Shown: positions 19,156 through 19,422 of the stretch, piece after piece
Layout: every line of letters starts with the position of its first letter
Numbering within the stretch: position 1 is the first letter of the stretch
Assembly (NCBI GenBank): GCA_964592725.1
Contig: CAZQFQ010000027.1
Span: forward strand, 1 to 19,422
Origin: PALSA-1336 sp964592725
Lineage (GTDB): Bacteria; Patescibacteriota; Doudnabacteria; UBA920
Direction: 5' to 3'
DNA length: 19,422 nt
Translations under genes and position numbers: made by a program
The notes under the pieces: model-generated
Told to the model about the DNA's origin: nothing
Databases searched by the model: none
The model's input: the letters and a program-made list of their open reading frames with translations, nothing else

Positions 19156-19419
19156 ATGGGAAAAGCACAAGTAGTTTGGCATAAATTTCCTAAAGTTCCG
19201 TTAGACTCATCAGCACGACCGCAAAGAAAGCCCGGGCCCAGAAAGAGATGCGCGTGTGGCAAGTGTGTCCAGTGCCTGGATGAGGCGAAGTGGAACAGGA
19301 TTTTTGACGAAAAATTCAAAGATCCTGAATATTACACCCGTACGGATACAAGAAGAGGATCGCCTCTCGTTACCGTTCGGGATTTAGTTGGTTTTAGTCG
19401 TTTTTTTCGGAAAATTTAA
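19156..19419 (+). CDS. Small Cys-rich protein of unknown function
   Basis: Protein of 87 residues from ATG 19156 (GGGGGAAAA about 5-8 nt upstream). A longer version from TTG 19123, or from ATC 19114 after the full Shine-Dalgarno, is possible. The centre has a basic Pro-rich stretch (RPQRKPGPRKR) and a compact Cys motif RCACGKCVQC, likely a zinc knuckle, followed by LDEAKWNRIFDEKFKDPEYY. This resembles a family of short proteins I remember from Acidobacteria and other soil bacteria, without known function. Basic N-terminus plus Cys cluster would suit nucleic-acid binding. The frame is complete, ending 3 bases before the window end. Confidence 0.75.
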   Translation: MGKAQVVWHKFPKVPLDSSARPQRKPGPRKRCACGKCVQCLDEAKWNRIFDEKFKDPEYYTRTDTRRGSPLVTVRDLVGFSRFFRKI

Positions 19420-19422
19420 TTT

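Overview
The window looks like part of a bacterial genome from the Candidate Phyla Radiation (Patescibacteria, Parcubacteria-like). Support for this is indirect: a moderately AT-rich genome with short, closely spaced genes, many small proteins without clear relatives, very few Shine-Dalgarno sequences, strong extended -10 promoters (TGnTATAAT), TGA used as an ordinary stop, and gene types common in such genomes (GH130 proteins, coiled-coil plus C39-like peptidase, GLUG surface protein). The phylum call is an inference from memory, not a search result.

Layout. 1-2466: end of dnaK, a DUF3467 gene and dnaJ form a chaperone cluster, with a perfect 40-bp palindrome between dnaK and DUF3467. 2562-4188: an unrecognised cytosolic protein, a polytopic membrane protein and a single-domain response regulator, separated by terminators. 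4365-6432: a secreted coiled-coil/C39-like peptidase whose Ser/Thr/Pro-rich tail has apparently been cut off by a 730-bp REP-associated tyrosine transposase element. 6525-6902 (minus): a zinc-ribbon/LuxR-HTH regulator. 7512-9214: a secreted GLUG-repeat surface protein in two overlapping frames joined at a canonical T TTA AAC slippery heptamer. 9417-11444: a pseudo-receiver, a zinc-ribbon membrane protein, a tiny membrane-anchored protein and a GAF-domain protein. 11596-13850: DUF5666-type lipoprotein plus ABC-2 exporter ATPase and permease, probably one operon. 14325-18145: two genes that together encode four GH130-type propeller domains (three with the GCEDPR motif, one degenerate). 18441-19019: a YecD-like isochorismatase-fold hydrolase. 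19156-19419: a small Cys-rich protein.

The most notable non-coding content is a set of four intergenic elements in two related classes. Class A (7092-7211, 10776-10887) and class B (13881-14057, 18246-18419) have long nested stems. Paired positions differ between copies in ways that keep or improve pairing, and all four share a 3' module that begins near AATACCT/GATACCT and ends in a T-rich stretch. They are not explained by the coding genes and look like a structured RNA (or a hairpin-rich mobile repeat). One copy lies directly between tandem TATAAT boxes and the YecD-like gene, as a leader would. A different structured leader with mutually exclusive stems precedes the GH130 operon.

Functionally the window mixes housekeeping protein folding, cell-surface and envelope proteins (C39 protein, GLUG protein, exporter, lipoprotein), small signalling proteins (receiver, pseudo-receiver, GAF, LuxR-HTH) and beta-mannoside metabolism.
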